This document shows, piece by piece, positions 25,625 to 33,181 of a stretch of DNA of 33,181 bases (positions are counted from its first letter, which is position 1; each line of letters begins with the position of its first letter). Below the pieces are notes generated by a model that did no database searches, was not told where the DNA came from, and saw only the letters and a list, made by a program, of their open reading frames with translations. The DNA lies in NCBI GenBank assembly GCA_030378085.1, contig JAUCGK010000021.1, positions 1 through 33,181 on the forward strand. The letters are read 5' to 3'. A program made the translations under genes and the position numbers. The stretch comes from Candidatus Parabeggiatoa sp. HSG14. Lineage in GTDB: Bacteria > Pseudomonadota > Gammaproteobacteria > Beggiatoales > Beggiatoaceae.

Positions 25625-27298
25625 TTAAAAATCATACGTCAAAATATCATGCGTTCGCCGACAAACTTCTTTCCCATAATCTGTCCAAAGTCCTTGTCCC
25701 CAGTAACGGTAACAACTGGTTTGTGAACTCATTAAGTGAAATAGGGCGTTGCGATATCTATGTTCGTTAGTGGGAATATGCGGTTTGAGGGCTTTTTCAT
25801 AAAAAAGCGAGCTGACTTGTTCCATAGGTCCAAGCACGTTTTCATAGCCATTTGTCCACGAAATGTCGTTTGTCCAACTACCCCCATCTATATGGAATTG
25901 GCTATCTTCTGCTTTCAGTGTTTCAATGACTTTCGCTAATTTATGGGGTCCTTCTCCAGGTTGAAAATGCTCCCATATTCGTTTTTGCATAATGGGCTGA
26001 ACCACTGGAAAGTCTTCTTCTTTAATGCCCATTGCAAAAAGATGTTCTAGGTATTCGGTGACATTCATCAAAGGAGTGTCTGAACCTGAACAATCATTGG
26101 CAACTTCAAAGAATTTTGGTGGAAATTCATTCATCATCACGCCGCCATTTTCGCCATCGGCAATTTGGGTAATCAGCGGTGGAATTGAATTCCCTCCTAA
26201 ATCCCAGCGAGATTGTCCTTTTGCTTCATAGAAAGGTTGCATTTGGGCAACTAACTTGGTATCACTGCCTTGCGTTTTGATGATAGCGATAATGCTGGCG
26301 GTTTCTCCCTGCGAATTGGTGCAAACAAGTTTTTGGGGGATGTGAGGACGTTCTGGTGTTTTACCGTTTGAAGGATGTTCAACGCTATGTTCTTGAATTA
26401 AAACCCATTGAAAACCACAATCTTTCAAGGTTTTTACAAATTCATAAGCAATATCAGGGTGATTCGGCAGTGCCATTTCCGAAGGTGAGAAGCCGCGTAC
26501 TCGTGTCAATGCTTCTATACCAAAAATAGCCGCAAAATGATGTTGCCAAGCAAGGACATGTAGCCGATAATCTTGAACAGGTGTGGAAGGTGCTACCGCA
26601 TGACCCCATGGACAACCTAACCATTCTACAGTACGCCGATAGTTGTGATCGAGTGTTATCGTTTTCAAATTATCAAGTACATCGTGTAACCCCATTTGGC
26701 GTAAACCATGTAGCAATGTTCCTGAGTATTCTAACATGACACGGGGTTGCTTTCCTTCATTAACCAATTGTGGGATAAATTCTCCTAAGCGTTTGTAACA
26801 CCAGTGAAAAACGGGCGCATTATGGTTGTCACCAATATATTGATTGTCCCACATGTACTTGAGATTGCTGATAATTTCTGCTGTTTGAAGATCGCCACCA
26901 CCAGCGGGAATTAATGGCTGATGCATGTGCAAGGCAACAGCTGAGGCTGCACGTATACGCTTAAAATCAATGCCACTGTCTGATAAGAAAATGGGGTTTT
27001 GTTGATTGTCTTGAATTGCTTTGAGGATAATTTTCTCAGAACCAGAAACGTTGGGTACACCCTCAATATATTCGGAAAGATTACCTTCCCAGTCTGGAAA
27101 ATTTGGCCACTCAAAGCGGCTTTTTGATTCAAGCTTTGGAGTTGAAATAACTGACGAACCATCATTCTTCTTTAAGTCAGATGGTATCGAGGGATTTGTT
27201 GCTGTTGTTTTTGACACGTTACCTGTATTTTTTGATTCAGGTTTTCGTGCTGAATCGGTGACTTTAGGCTTAACTGTGTTCTTTGAAAATTTACTCAT
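25625..27298 (-). CDS. Glycoside hydrolase family 57 protein
   Basis: 557 residues. The first 65 are a Ser/Thr/Lys-rich disordered tail without a signal peptide, so the protein is cytoplasmic. The rest is a GH57 (beta/alpha)7 barrel: motif 1 ALHMHQPLIP (HQP at 126-128), CPWGHAVAP (229-237), VRGFSPSEMALP with the probable nucleophile Glu274, and ADGENGGVMMNE with the acid Asp381 region. GH57 enzymes act on alpha-1,4/1,6-glucans (amylase, amylopullulanase, branching enzyme); the exact activity cannot be read from the motifs. It lies downstream of glgA on the same strand, with a 360-base gap filled by a hairpin and a MITE, which suggests a glycogen role. AAGGA about 9 bases upstream supports the start. 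Confidence 0.85.
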   Translation of the reverse strand: MSKFSKNTVKPKVTDSARKPESKNTGNVSKTTATNPSIPSDLKKNDGSSVISTPKLESKSRFEWPNFPDWEGNLSEYIEGVPNVSGSEKIILKAIQDNQQNPIFLSDSGIDFKRIRAASAVALHMHQPLIPAGGGDLQTAEIISNLKYMWDNQYIGDNHNAPVFHWCYKRLGEFIPQLVNEGKQPRVMLEYSGTLLHGLRQMGLHDVLDNLKTITLDHNYRRTVEWLGCPWGHAVAPSTPVQDYRLHVLAWQHHFAAIFGIEALTRVRGFSPSEMALPNHPDIAYEFVKTLKDCGFQWVLIQEHSVEHPSNGKTPERPHIPQKLVCTNSQGETASIIAIIKTQGSDTKLVAQMQPFYEAKGQSRWDLGGNSIPPLITQIADGENGGVMMNEFPPKFFEVANDCSGSDTPLMNVTEYLEHLFAMGIKEEDFPVVQPIMQKRIWEHFQPGEGPHKLAKVIETLKAEDSQFHIDGGSWTNDISWTNGYENVLGPMEQVSSLFYEKALKPHIPTNEHRYRNALFHLMSSQTSCYRYWGQGLWTDYGKEVCRRTHDILTYDF

Positions 27299-27658
27299 AA
27301 AGAAGAGTCCTTAGTTATCAGTTAATTTGTTACTTACTAAAGTGTACACAATCTGTTTCCTATTTGGAATTCAAGAGAAATCCGATTTTTTCAAAAAATC
27401 GGATTTTTGGAGCCAAGTAGAAATATTAAAAAATTTTTGTGTACCTAACTTAGGAACTGATGTTACGCAGATGGCTTCCAAACTTTCGTTTCAAATTTAT
27501 TTTGCCAACTAGAATGCAACTCGCAAAATAAATTTTGCACGCCTCTCTCACAAAATAAATTTTGCACTCCTTTATTCACTTTTGGAAGTACAGTGCGTAA
27601 CATCAGTTAGGAATAAGGATTCAATAAAACCCAATTTCTTTTCCTAATTTATTTCTGT
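27299..27658. other. Gap between glgA and GH57 gene: hairpin plus MITE
   Basis: Holds an AAATCCGATTTTTT/AAAAAATCGGATTT hairpin at 27379-27407, followed by T's on the plus strand and preceded by A's, and the MITE at 27456. The hairpin is the same sequence as the terminators at 19221 and 19357. It may weaken or stop read-through from glgA into the GH57 gene. Confidence 0.6.
27456..27607. repeat. MITE with ACTGATGTTACGCA ends, copy 2 (inverted)
   Basis: 152 bases with perfect 14-base inverted ends (27456-27469; 27594-27607). Its left end continues GATGGCTTCCAAAC, matching the inverse of the right end of copy 1, so it is in the opposite orientation. Two CAAAATAAATTTTGCAC units lie inside. Confidence 0.85.
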
Positions 27659-29131
27659 TTATTTATTTCTAATGAGTTCGTAAATATTAAAATAATGTTG
27701 TCCTGACTGTTGCCATGAGTAGTTGTATTGCATACCTTGAATCACGAGTTTGCGAAATTCATTAGGATAGCCATACCATAAGCCAATAGCACGCGACATC
27801 GCAGAATTAAGAGCAATGTGATCTGCTTCTTGAAAAACATAACCATTATGTGCGGTAATAGCTTTAGAAGAATGATCGCGGTCAAATATCGTATCTATGA
27901 GTCCACCCACAGCCCGCACAATAGGCACAGTACCATATCTCAACGCAATCATCTGCGCCAATCCACAAGGTTCATACATACTAGGCATGATGATCATATC
28001 AGCTCCCGCATAAATCAAGTGAGCTAATTCTTCATTAAAACCAATTTCTAAGTGACAGTCTTCATTATCATTTAATTCTTGTTTAATACGCAAAAATTCT
28101 TTATTGATGCTTTCTTCAGGACTTGAGCCTAATAATACAAATTGTGCGCCATTTTGTAGCGAATAGAAAAGTGCATTTTGGATAAGATGAACACCTTTTT
28201 GAACATCTAGTCTTCCGACATAAGCAATCAAAGGTTTATACTCTTCGCGAAGTAGAAGCCTATCACGCAAAGCTTTTTTATTACCATATTTATTGTCTAA
28301 AGTTTCAATGGTATAGTGATGAGGAATAAGAGGATCTATTTCAGGATTCCATACTTCATAATCTAAACCATTGAGAATTCCACCAAATTTATCTTTGTGG
28401 ATATGTAAAGTTTCACCTAATCCTTGCCCTTGTTCAGTGTGTTGTGCTTCCCAAGCGTGTTTTGGTGAAACTGTTGTCACAAAGTTTGAATAAACAATGC
28501 CTCCTTTCATAAAGTTTAATGCGGTGAAATGAACATTATCTTGAAGGCGATCATTATGCTGATAATAGTCGAGTTGGTTCAAGTGAGTCAGTGATAAAAT
28601 ATTCGTGCCAGTGATACCTTGATACCTGAAGTTATGAACTGTGTAGCAAACACGGGGATGATGCATACCCTGTGGTTTATACATTTCAAAAAGTAAAACC
28701 GGCACAAGCCCCGTTTGCCAATCATGGCAATGGATAATATCGGGACGTTTGTTGATTTTTAGCATAAATTCCAAAGTGGCTTTGCTGAAAAAAGCAAATC
28801 GTATAGCATCGTCCGGATAGCCATAATAATTGTCTCTGTTGAAAAAGTTTTCATCAGAATGGGGGTCAATAAAAAAACATTTCCGTCCATTTACAAATCC
28901 AAACCAAACAGAACAATGGATAGCATTTGCACCCCAAGGTACCCACAAATCTTGATAGGCCAGTTCTAATCCAAAGATGTGGTCGTAGCGCATGCAGTCA
29001 TACTTAGGTAAAATAATTTCTACCTCATTACCTCGAACTTCTAATTCTCGACTAAGGCCATAAATGACATCAGCTAACCCTCCAACTTTGGACACCGGCG
29101 CACATTCAGAAGCAACCATAATGATATACAT
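27659..29131 (-). CDS. glgA: Glycogen (starch) synthase, GT5
   Basis: 490-residue glycogen synthase, transferring glucose from ADP- or UDP-glucose to alpha-1,4-glucan in the cytoplasm. Seen: KVGGLADV at 15-22 (nucleotide-sugar binding), IIHCHDWQTGLVP, YTVHNFRYQG, GGILNGLDYEVWNP, IAYVGRLDVQKGV and MPSMYEPCGLAQMIALRYG with the catalytic Glu region. Length is usual (about 477-490). The start at 29131 matches homologues (MYIIMVASECAPVSKVGG). A perfect 61-bp tandem duplication immediately upstream repeats the first 20 codons, so the original Shine-Dalgarno AGGAGAG now serves an upstream copy in another frame. The coding GGAGG inside that copy lies about 8 bases before the true ATG and could act as a substitute. 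Confidence 0.93.
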   Translation of the reverse strand: MYIIMVASECAPVSKVGGLADVIYGLSRELEVRGNEVEIILPKYDCMRYDHIFGLELAYQDLWVPWGANAIHCSVWFGFVNGRKCFFIDPHSDENFFNRDNYYGYPDDAIRFAFFSKATLEFMLKINKRPDIIHCHDWQTGLVPVLLFEMYKPQGMHHPRVCYTVHNFRYQGITGTNILSLTHLNQLDYYQHNDRLQDNVHFTALNFMKGGIVYSNFVTTVSPKHAWEAQHTEQGQGLGETLHIHKDKFGGILNGLDYEVWNPEIDPLIPHHYTIETLDNKYGNKKALRDRLLLREEYKPLIAYVGRLDVQKGVHLIQNALFYSLQNGAQFVLLGSSPEESINKEFLRIKQELNDNEDCHLEIGFNEELAHLIYAGADMIIMPSMYEPCGLAQMIALRYGTVPIVRAVGGLIDTIFDRDHSSKAITAHNGYVFQEADHIALNSAMSRAIGLWYGYPNEFRKLVIQGMQYNYSWQQSGQHYFNIYELIRNK

Positions 29132-29193
29132 TAGCTAACCCTCCAACTTTGGACACCGGCGCACATTCAGAAGCAACCATAATGATATACATT
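29072..29193. repeat. Perfect 61-bp tandem duplication at the glgA start
   Basis: 29072-29132 and 29133-29193 are identical. The unit length is not a multiple of three, so the two copies of the start region are in different frames. Perfect identity implies a recent event or an assembly artefact. Confidence 0.95.
29103..29192 (-). CDS. 29-codon leader frame created by duplication
   Basis: ATG at 29192, preceded by AGGAGAG at ideal spacing, opens a frame repeating the first 20 residues of GlgA (MYIIMVASEC and on), then shifts and ends after NVYHYGCF at a TGA (29103-29105), 29 bases inside glgA. It could couple translation to glgA by reinitiation. Probably not a functional peptide. Confidence 0.5.
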
Positions 29194-29740
29194 TAATCTC
29201 TCCTAAAAAATCATTTGTAACTATAGACATTCAGAAAAATAACTTCAAAAAACCTGACAGGTTTTTAAAACCGGTTTGGTGTGTGAAATTATTTATGTGA
29301 AAAACTATATTTCTACTTTGTTAGATTTCATGTAGGGTGGATAAAGCTTGTGCGTGTCCACCTAATTAATCAACAGTTTTTGTGGATACGTTGTCGCTTT
29401 ATCCACCCTACAAGTCATTGATTTTATTAAATGTAACTCGACTATCAATTTTTTATAAAGATTGATTATTATTAAGAGACGCAAGCATTGCGTCTCTACT
29501 AAATTCCATGAATATGTAGAGACGCGAGCATCGCATCTCTACAAGGTATATTTTTTTTGGTATTGTAGAGACGTAATGCTTGCGTCTCTATGCCTGTCAT
29601 AATCGTCCATTTTTTAAAAATCTTGATAGTCGAGTGTAACAAAGTAGAACCAATCACACAGATTGAAAATTTTTTTTACTGGATAAACAATAATTATAAA
29701 ATGAAATAAAAGTCATTCTTCTTTTCTCCTTTCTCTAAAA
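29194..29740. repeat. Composite repeat-filled gap upstream of glgA
   Basis: No gene. In order: an ATTCAGAAAAATAACTTC..AACCTGACAGGTTTTT block (29227-29299); an element with perfect 16-base inverted ends TGTAGGGTGGATAAAG (29331-29346, 29397-29412); and a 200-base element with 13-base inverted ends ACTCGACTATCAA (29436-29448, 29623-29635) that carries three GAGACGCGAGCATCGCGTCTC-type palindromes (about 29476, 29517 and 29565). Confidence 0.8.
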
Positions 29741-30154
29741 ATGATTTATCTTAGTTTATTTATTAGTGCCTTTTTAGCAGCAACGTTGTTACCCTTTTCC
29801 TCAGAAGTTTTTTTAGCAACGTTGATATTGTCAGGAAAATACAATTTACTGTGGTTATGGATTTGGGTAACTTTGGGCAATGTGACAGGTTCAATAATTA
29901 ATTGGATGTTAGGACGATATTTTACTCAATTACAATGTAGGATTAGTTTTTTTGGTCAAAAGGAAATTGATAAAGCGCGTGAGACATTTTTGAGATATGG
30001 TGTTTGGACACTTTTGTTGGCGTGGCTACCTATTGTTGGGGATCCATTGACCTTTATTGCGGGGGTATTTCGAGTTCCGATTTTGTTATTTACTACACTG
30101 GTTTTACTAGGTAAAGGGTGTCGTTATTTTATCGTCATTTATCTGGTAGCCTAA
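29741..30154 (+). CDS. DedA/VTT family membrane protein, YqaA-like
   Basis: 137-residue inner-membrane protein of the YqaA subgroup of the DedA/SNARE-associated family. It has the family opening SAFLAATLLPFSSEVFLATL, the GNVTGSIINWMLGRYF motif, and FLRYGVWTLLLAWLPIVGDP then LTFIAGVFRVP, ending in GKGCRYF. These match E. coli YqaA (SATLLPGNSEV, GNSLGG..N..LGR, WMPVVGD, GKALRY). There are about 4 hydrophobic segments including re-entrant halves. Family members are lipid scramblase or flippase-like; the precise substrate of YqaA types is not established. No Shine-Dalgarno is visible. It converges with the minus-strand gene ending at 30251. Confidence 0.85.
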   Translation: MIYLSLFISAFLAATLLPFSSEVFLATLILSGKYNLLWLWIWVTLGNVTGSIINWMLGRYFTQLQCRISFFGQKEIDKARETFLRYGVWTLLLAWLPIVGDPLTFIAGVFRVPILLFTTLVLLGKGCRYFIVIYLVA

Positions 30155-30250
30155 TTGTTTTATTATAATATGGCCTAAACATTTTAAAATAATAGCTTGA
30201 TTATCAACATTGTTATAGTTGTTTAATTTTTTAAATATAAAAAGTTGATG

Positions 30251-30646
30251 TTACTTACTAAGATTTTGCATTTTCATTTTTTTTTCTAGCTCTAATTGTG
30301 CATTCATACGACGTAAGCGATTAGCCATTACTTGCATCACCTCAAGAGCAAAGTTTGGTGTTTGTTGTACAAGAAAAGTAAAATGCCTTCGACTAATGGG
30401 TACTACTTTACAGTCCGTTTTAGGCACAGCAGTCGCACTTCGGGGACTTGTGTCAATGAGTGCCATTTCACCAAGAATATTCCCTGCACTCACTGTATCA
30501 ACGACCTTATTACCGATTAAAATTTCTACTTCTCCCTCTATGATGGCATACATCACTTTACCTGGGTCTCCTTCCTTGAAAATTATCTGGCCTGCCGAAA
30601 AAGAGACGAAATCATTTGATTTTGAAAAAAGACTTATTGTTGTCAT
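30251..30646 (-). CDS. Cyclic nucleotide-binding domain protein
   Basis: 131 residues, essentially one cNMP-binding (Crp/cNBD) domain. It has SAGQIIFKEGDPGKVMYAII then EGEVEIL, the phosphate-binding cassette GEMALIDTSPRSATAV with its Arg, and the helix FALEVMQVMANRLRRM, followed by a short charged tail. There is no DNA-binding HTH and no other effector domain, so it is a stand-alone ligand sensor, perhaps working through a partner. The start at 30646 (MTTISLFSKS) fits the domain start; an ATG at 30676 would add 10 residues. AAGGG lies about 11 bases upstream of the chosen start. It lies 51 bases downstream of nadC on the same strand, so an operon is possible. Confidence 0.8.
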   Translation of the reverse strand: MTTISLFSKSNDFVSFSAGQIIFKEGDPGKVMYAIIEGEVEILIGNKVVDTVSAGNILGEMALIDTSPRSATAVPKTDCKVVPISRRHFTFLVQQTPNFALEVMQVMANRLRRMNAQLELEKKMKMQNLSK

Positions 30647-30697
30647 CCTAACACATTCCCTTTGTGGTAAATGCAAAATGTAAATAGCTACTAAAAA

Positions 30698-31537
30698 CTA
30701 ACTTTGCATCCGCATAGATAAATCTACTGCCCGTATATTTTTAGTCATTGCACCGACAGAAATAAAATCAATTCCTGTTTCAGCAATAGCACGTATAGTT
30801 TTTAAAGTGACTCCTCCAGATGCTTCTAATTTCAGTCGTCCTTGTACAAGTGTTACTGCCTCACGCAATTGGAGAAGCGTAAAATTATCCAGTAATAAAC
30901 TATCGGCTCCTGCTTGTAAAGCTTCTTTTATTTGCTCTAGTGTTTCTACTTCAATTTCTATCGGTAAATCTGGGGCATGGTGTTTGGCTACAGCAATGGC
31001 TTTTGTGATAGAACCCGCAGCAAGTATATGATTTTCTTTGATTAAAAAAGCATCATATAAACCCATACGGTGATTAGTGCCACCACCACAGCGCACGGCA
31101 TATTTTTGAGCGTGGCGTAAACCGGGCAAAGTTTTGCGAGTATCCAATATACGAGCATGTGTTCCACTAATAGTTTCTACATAATATCGTACTTGGGTTG
31201 CTGTACCTGATAGCAATTGTAAAAAATTTAAGGCGGTGCGTTCTCCTGTAAGCAAAGCTTGTGCCGATCCTGTTAATTTACACAAAAGTTGGTTAGGGTT
31301 AATTGTTTCACCATCTTTAACATACCATGTAATTTGTACTTGACTATCAAGTTGTTTAAACGTTTCTTCAAACCAAGCTGTACCACATAATATAGCTTGC
31401 TCACGACTAATAACTTGGGCATTGGCTTTGGTGTCTTTGGCAATCAGTTGGGCGGTTATATCACCACTACCAACATCTTCTGCCAAAGCATGTTTAACAC
31501 TATCTACTAAATTGGGAGGTAATTTTTGTTTATCCAT
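30698..31537 (-). CDS. nadC: Nicotinate-nucleotide pyrophosphorylase (quinolinate phosphoribosyltransferase)
   Basis: 279-residue enzyme converting quinolinate and PRPP to nicotinate mononucleotide in de novo NAD synthesis, in the cytoplasm. Seen: [13 protein letters not shown], the [16 protein letters not shown] block, [12 protein letters not shown] with the quinolinate-binding [22 protein letters not shown] and FLIKENH, then [23 protein letters not shown] and FISVGAMT for the phosphate site of the barrel. Length is usual (about 280-297) and all signature residues are present. No clear Shine-Dalgarno; the start [10 protein letters not shown] fits the family. The next upstream gene is the retropepsin-like protease at 32090, 550 bases away. 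Confidence 0.96.
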   Translation of the reverse strand: MDKQKLPPNLVDSVKHALAEDVGSGDITAQLIAKDTKANAQVISREQAILCGTAWFEETFKQLDSQVQITWYVKDGETINPNQLLCKLTGSAQALLTGERTALNFLQLLSGTATQVRYYVETISGTHARILDTRKTLPGLRHAQKYAVRCGGGTNHRMGLYDAFLIKENHILAAGSITKAIAVAKHHAPDLPIEIEVETLEQIKEALQAGADSLLLDNFTLLQLREAVTLVQGRLKLEASGGVTLKTIRAIAETGIDFISVGAMTKNIRAVDLSMRMQS

Positions 31538-32089
31538 TGCTTAAATTTTGAATTCTGAATTTTAGATTTTTTAGACAAATAAATTTTAATTTAATATTAA
31601 GGAAGATGGAAAAAAATAAATTTTCCCTAAACTGTTAACGTTTTTTAAGGGAGCTATTTTCATTGAGATAAGGACAATATTCCCCTTATTAATTCTATGT
31701 AGATTAGACAATCTCCCCTTGTAGATTAGACAATCTCCCCTTTAGAAAAACACTAAAATTAACGATCAAAAATCAAAAAATTTTTTCTGTTCCCCACAAG
31801 CATTCTTCATCCTATTATAAATATTTTTCTGATTGTAACAGATTTTGGGGACACCCCCCTAACCCCCCGTACACGGCTGGAACCAAACATCATTCGACAC
31901 TTTGCTTTAATTTTTCTATTTTGGGACTTCCCCCTGGGTTAGGGGGGTAAAAAGGTAGGCATCCCCAAAATTCGTTATAATCAGATATTTTTTTATAGTT
32001 CTTTAATAGTATTGAAATTTTCTCAAAATTTTTTATAACATTTTTTATAACATTTTTAATACCCATATTTTTCACTTTTCACTTTTCAC
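31538..32089. other. Repeat-filled gap upstream of nadC
   Basis: Two 22-base tandem units (GTAGATTAGACAATCTCCCC TT) at 31699-31720 and 31721-31742, each with an AGATT/AATCT dyad. From about 31818 to 31992 lies a palindromic element: its ends share (A)ATATTTTTCTGATTGTAACA- and TTTTGGGGA-type sequences in inverted order, and its inner arms are CACCCCCCTAACCC and GGGTTAGGGGGGT. A minus-strand frame over this element is not a gene. Confidence 0.7.
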
Positions 32090-32608
32090 TTAATTAGGAT
32101 ATTGACGTAAAATGAGTGTGTTACCACGTTGAGCAAAGTCTAAATCTTTAAGAAAACTCATACCTAACAAAATTTGATTGTCCGACATATAGGGATTAAT
32201 ACTAGCACGTACTCCATGTAATTCAATTGATCCCAATGCAACACTATCAAGTTTGGTACTATGGGTTGTGATTACTCCATTTGCTGTGCTTGAACGTATT
32301 GCTCTCCCTTTTTGTAAATTAAGAGCATTTGCAATATGCTCTGGAATAGAAACTATTGTTGCCCCTGTATCCAGAAAAAAAACAACAGGTTGCCCATTAA
32401 TTGTACCATTTGCAACATAATGTCCATGACGATTACGTTTAAGTGATACTTCACGAACACCATCTTGATGAAATTGAGTCGTTAACTTTTGATTAGGATT
32501 TTGTTGTTTATCAAGATAATGATTGAAAAACAAAGTCAACAAAATTAGTGCGAGTAACCAAGCGGCATAAATCATGCCTTTACCTAGGCGTTGAGGGGAT
32601 TCATTCAT
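32090..32608 (-). CDS. Membrane-anchored retropepsin-like aspartic protease
   Basis: 172 residues of the TIGR02281 type clan AA aspartic protease family. An N-terminal membrane anchor (residues 12-29, MIYAAWLLALILLTLFF) should place the catalytic domain in the periplasm. The single retropepsin domain has FLDTGAT with active-site Asp80-Thr-Gly, the hydrophobic-Gly motif ILLGMSFL near the end, and flap and strand regions RNRHGHYVANGTINGQPVVF between. Such domains act as homodimers, each giving one Asp. In gammaproteobacteria this family is, to my knowledge, often near nadC, as here. The start has no strong Shine-Dalgarno. Substrate unknown. Confidence 0.88.
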   Translation of the reverse strand: MNESPQRLGKGMIYAAWLLALILLTLFFNHYLDKQQNPNQKLTTQFHQDGVREVSLKRNRHGHYVANGTINGQPVVFFLDTGATIVSIPEHIANALNLQKGRAIRSSTANGVITTHSTKLDSVALGSIELHGVRASINPYMSDNQILLGMSFLKDLDFAQRGNTLILRQYPN

Positions 32609-33181
32609 AGTAATTTTAGGGTTATTATTTTATTTAATCAGCTATAATGCCACATTTTTTCCGCTTTGGCATAGAATATATTTAGATTTTTCCTAAAGTG
32701 CATTCAAACTTGCTTATTTTTTAACTACTCGTACTAAGCACACCTTACACTATCAAAAATTGAGTCATTCAAATGTGATATTATTAAGTTAAAATCCTTA
32801 TTAAAATTGATAATTAAAGCGATATCCATTATTGTAAATCTAATATTCTAAATCTAAAACACAAGATAACAAAATATTTCAGAATTTTTAATTTTAATCT
32901 TCTAAATAGATTATCAAGTATCAACACAAGTACGATTATAATAAAAGCGTTATCTTTATATTTGTCATTCATGAAAAAATTATTACAATTATAGTTATCG
33001 CGGGCAAAAAAGGAACCGGAATTTAATCAGCCTTTAACGATTACATTTTATTGTTAACCTGAGTTCGATGTAAAAATAGAGTTAATTCAATATCGTTCCC
33101 AAATTTTATTTGGGAACGCACTGTCTGCCAAGCTTTGCTTGGCAAAACTCGAAGCAAAGCTTCTGATACATTGTGTTCCCA
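32609..33181. other. A+T-rich end of window with hairpin repeats
   Basis: No gene seen. The last about 90 bases hold a dispersed repeat of three hairpins: CGTTCCCAAATTTTATTTGG onward to 33118 (arms CGTTCCCAAA/TTTGGGAACG), GCCAAGC/GCTTGGC (33127-33143) and GAAGC/GCTTC (33150-33162). GTTCCCA begins again at the very end, so another unit probably continues outside. Confidence 0.7.

Noticed and set aside
31890-32075. 61-codon minus-strand frame upstream of nadC
   Set aside because: It lies in a palindromic element and short direct repeats (TTTTTTATAACATT), with no protein-like pattern.

Overview
The window is an A+T-rich stretch of a gammaproteobacterial chromosome. The housekeeping proteins (DnaE, MurE, NadC, a membrane-anchored retropepsin-like protease, a DUF4389 protein, a YqaA-type DedA protein) have gammaproteobacterial architecture. 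The gaps between genes are long and packed with dispersed palindromes, small inverted-repeat elements and dead transposase pieces. This mixture, with glgA beside a GH57 gene and many secreted orphans, recalls large filamentous sulfur bacteria (Beggiatoa/Thioploca/Thiomargarita group). That placement is an inference; no rRNA or other marker is present.

Layout. 1-1560: a secreted Gln/Met-rich protein built of 11-residue repeats, then a DUF4389 membrane protein. 1642-6414: dnaE, interrupted by a 438-residue intein with a LAGLIDADG endonuclease, inserted in the GPGRG/SGAGS loop. 6415-7194: a two-repeat type I-E CRISPR remnant abutting a 5'-truncated ferritin gene, then a long palindromic element. 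7195-10415: a polytopic, probably GT-C-like membrane protein and a divergent cytosolic glycosyltransferase, likely for surface glycans. 11290-13236: a secreted 648-residue Cys-containing protein of unknown family with its own promoter, RBS and terminator.

14063-19208: four exported proteins as two paralogous pairs, a large and a small PKD-domain protein followed by two small periplasmic proteins. The 3' end of the last gene and its terminator are duplicated again. 19400-22010 is a graveyard: remnants of an IS607-type recombinase and two DDE transposases, a MITE, repeated hairpins and an orphan HicB-like gene. 22078-22899 encodes a secreted protein resembling the thrombospondin C-terminal domain.

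23539-25050: murE, outside the usual dcw cluster. 25625-29131 (minus strand): glgA and a GH57 protein, an alpha-glucan (glycogen) metabolism pair. A perfect 61-bp tandem duplication has separated glgA from its original ribosome binding site. 29741-32608: a YqaA-like DedA protein, a cyclic-nucleotide-binding-domain protein, nadC and a retropepsin-like protease. The window ends in dispersed palindromes.

Recurring themes are tandem duplication at several scales and invasion by small palindromic elements. No complete new defence or metabolic system is evident. The strongest items are the intein in the DnaE active-site loop, the glgA start duplication, the CRISPR/ferritin junction and the duplicated PKD locus.
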